Source: Microbulbifer celer (GTDB lineage: Bacteria > Pseudomonadota > Gammaproteobacteria > Pseudomonadales > Cellvibrionaceae). Taken from it: 64,000 nt of DNA. The stretch's first letter is position 1. Each line of letters starts with the position of its first letter. Positions 63,617-64,000 of this stretch are shown piece by piece. Made by a program: the position numbers and the translations under genes. The DNA is taken from contig NZ_CP087715.1 in the NCBI RefSeq assembly GCF_020991125.1, positions 434,001-498,000 on the forward strand, written 5' to 3'. The notes under the pieces are model-generated. The model searched no databases. It was not told the origin of the DNA and was given only the letters and a program-made list of their open reading frames with translations.

Positions 63617-64000
63617 TCAGTCGTCGTAGGTTAGCGCCTGCAGCGCCTGGCGCGCCCAGGAGACACTGTGGCGATAGGCGGTTTCATACACCGGTTTGCT
63701 ATCGATCAGGGTCAATTCAGAAAACGCCCCCCGCTCGTACAATTCCACCTCGCCAAGAGTGCGGCCGAGATCGCCGCTGCGGTGTAGCAGGGCATTTTTC
63801 ACATTCCGGTTCAGGGGAACCTGTTCCATCAGTTCCGGCATGGCGATATCCATCATCGCATCCAGCAGTGACAATAACCCCACAATAAAGTGATCGTTCG
63901 CATTGTTGTAGCCGGCCACTTCCGCCAGTACTTCGCACATACGTCCGCGTACCAGCATTTTGCGGGTCAATTCTTCCGGTTTGCCCCGTTCACCTTCCAC
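63617..64000 (-). CDS. HDOD (YuxH/EAL-HDOD type) signalling protein, C-terminal part
   Basis: The last 127 residues are present; the 5' part lies beyond the right edge. Segments such as RKMLVRGRMCEVLAEVAGY, DHFIVGLLSLLDAMMDIAMPELMEQVPL, ALLHRSGDLGRTLGEVELYERG match the C-terminal HDOD half of proteins that often carry an N-terminal EAL domain for cyclic-di-GMP. The EAL part is not visible, so its presence is inferred only. The gene is convergent with the motility block but separate from it. Confidence 0.75.
   Translation of the reverse strand: MEGERGKPEELTRKMLVRGRMCEVLAEVAGYNNANDHFIVGLLSLLDAMMDIAMPELMEQVPLNRNVKNALLHRSGDLGRTLGEVELYERGAFSELTLIDSKPVYETAYRHSVSWARQALQALTYDD

Noticed and set aside
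1-64000. tRNA, rRNA, CRISPR arrays and prophage genes
   Set aside because: None was recognised by eye on either strand; a tRNAscan or Infernal run would be needed to exclude small RNAs.

Overview
The window reads as one stretch of a marine-type gammaproteobacterial chromosome. truB-rpsO-pnp, dnaX-ybaB-recR, rnd-ycgL-ycgN, hrpA, tal and dusA are all typical of that class. Many large TonB-dependent receptors, two peptide symporters and a copper-peptide (bufferin) operon point to a Cellvibrionales or Microbulbifer-like heterotroph. That placement is inference from gene content only.

Layout. 1-4.1 kb: the end of truB, rpsO, pnp with a hairpin-rich leader, then a TauE-family permease. 4.1-22.2 kb, an outer-membrane uptake region: a POT peptide symporter, a lipoprotein with a transglutaminase-like core and TPRs, four TonB-dependent receptors all on the minus strand, a YhgN/MarC membrane protein, and an ECF sigma / FecR pair upstream of the fourth receptor, which carries a signalling STN domain. 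22.4-27.5 kb, DNA and RNA housekeeping: dnaX with a programmed -1 frameshift site, ybaB, recR, rnd, ycgL, ycgN. 27.6-33.3 kb: two membrane proteins of unknown role, a MoxR ATPase with its VWA partner, and a second POT symporter. 33.4-37.3 kb: hrpA. 37.6-41 kb: a bufferin operon (EGKCG-repeat precursor, MNIO enzyme, partner protein) and mlaA. 41-43 kb: a response regulator-phosphatase with a STAS partner. 43-47.5 kb (minus strand): terB-like, tal, dusA, a short GlpD and a degenerate GDPD-fold protein. 47.7-63 kb: motAB-cheAW-mcp-cheR / cheB-mcp-cheYZ / flhBA-fliA. The end holds a periplasmic TonB-domain protein and the 3' part of an HDOD regulator.

The motility block has the enterobacterial mot-che-flhBA gene order. 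It lacks the flhF/flhG pair that usually sits between flhA and fliA in polar flagellates, and it lacks cheD. Two near-perfect sigma-28 promoters precede motA and cheB, so the FliA encoded at the end of the block should drive the chemotaxis genes.

The least explained features are four intergenic palindromic elements in two subfamilies (3.0, 29.1, 30.2 and 31.7 kb). Each has a conserved core with two small hairpins capped by an AGGGAT-like loop, enclosed by long inverted arms. Between copies the arms differ in sequence but stay complementary. Two copies flank the moxR gene in opposite orientation.
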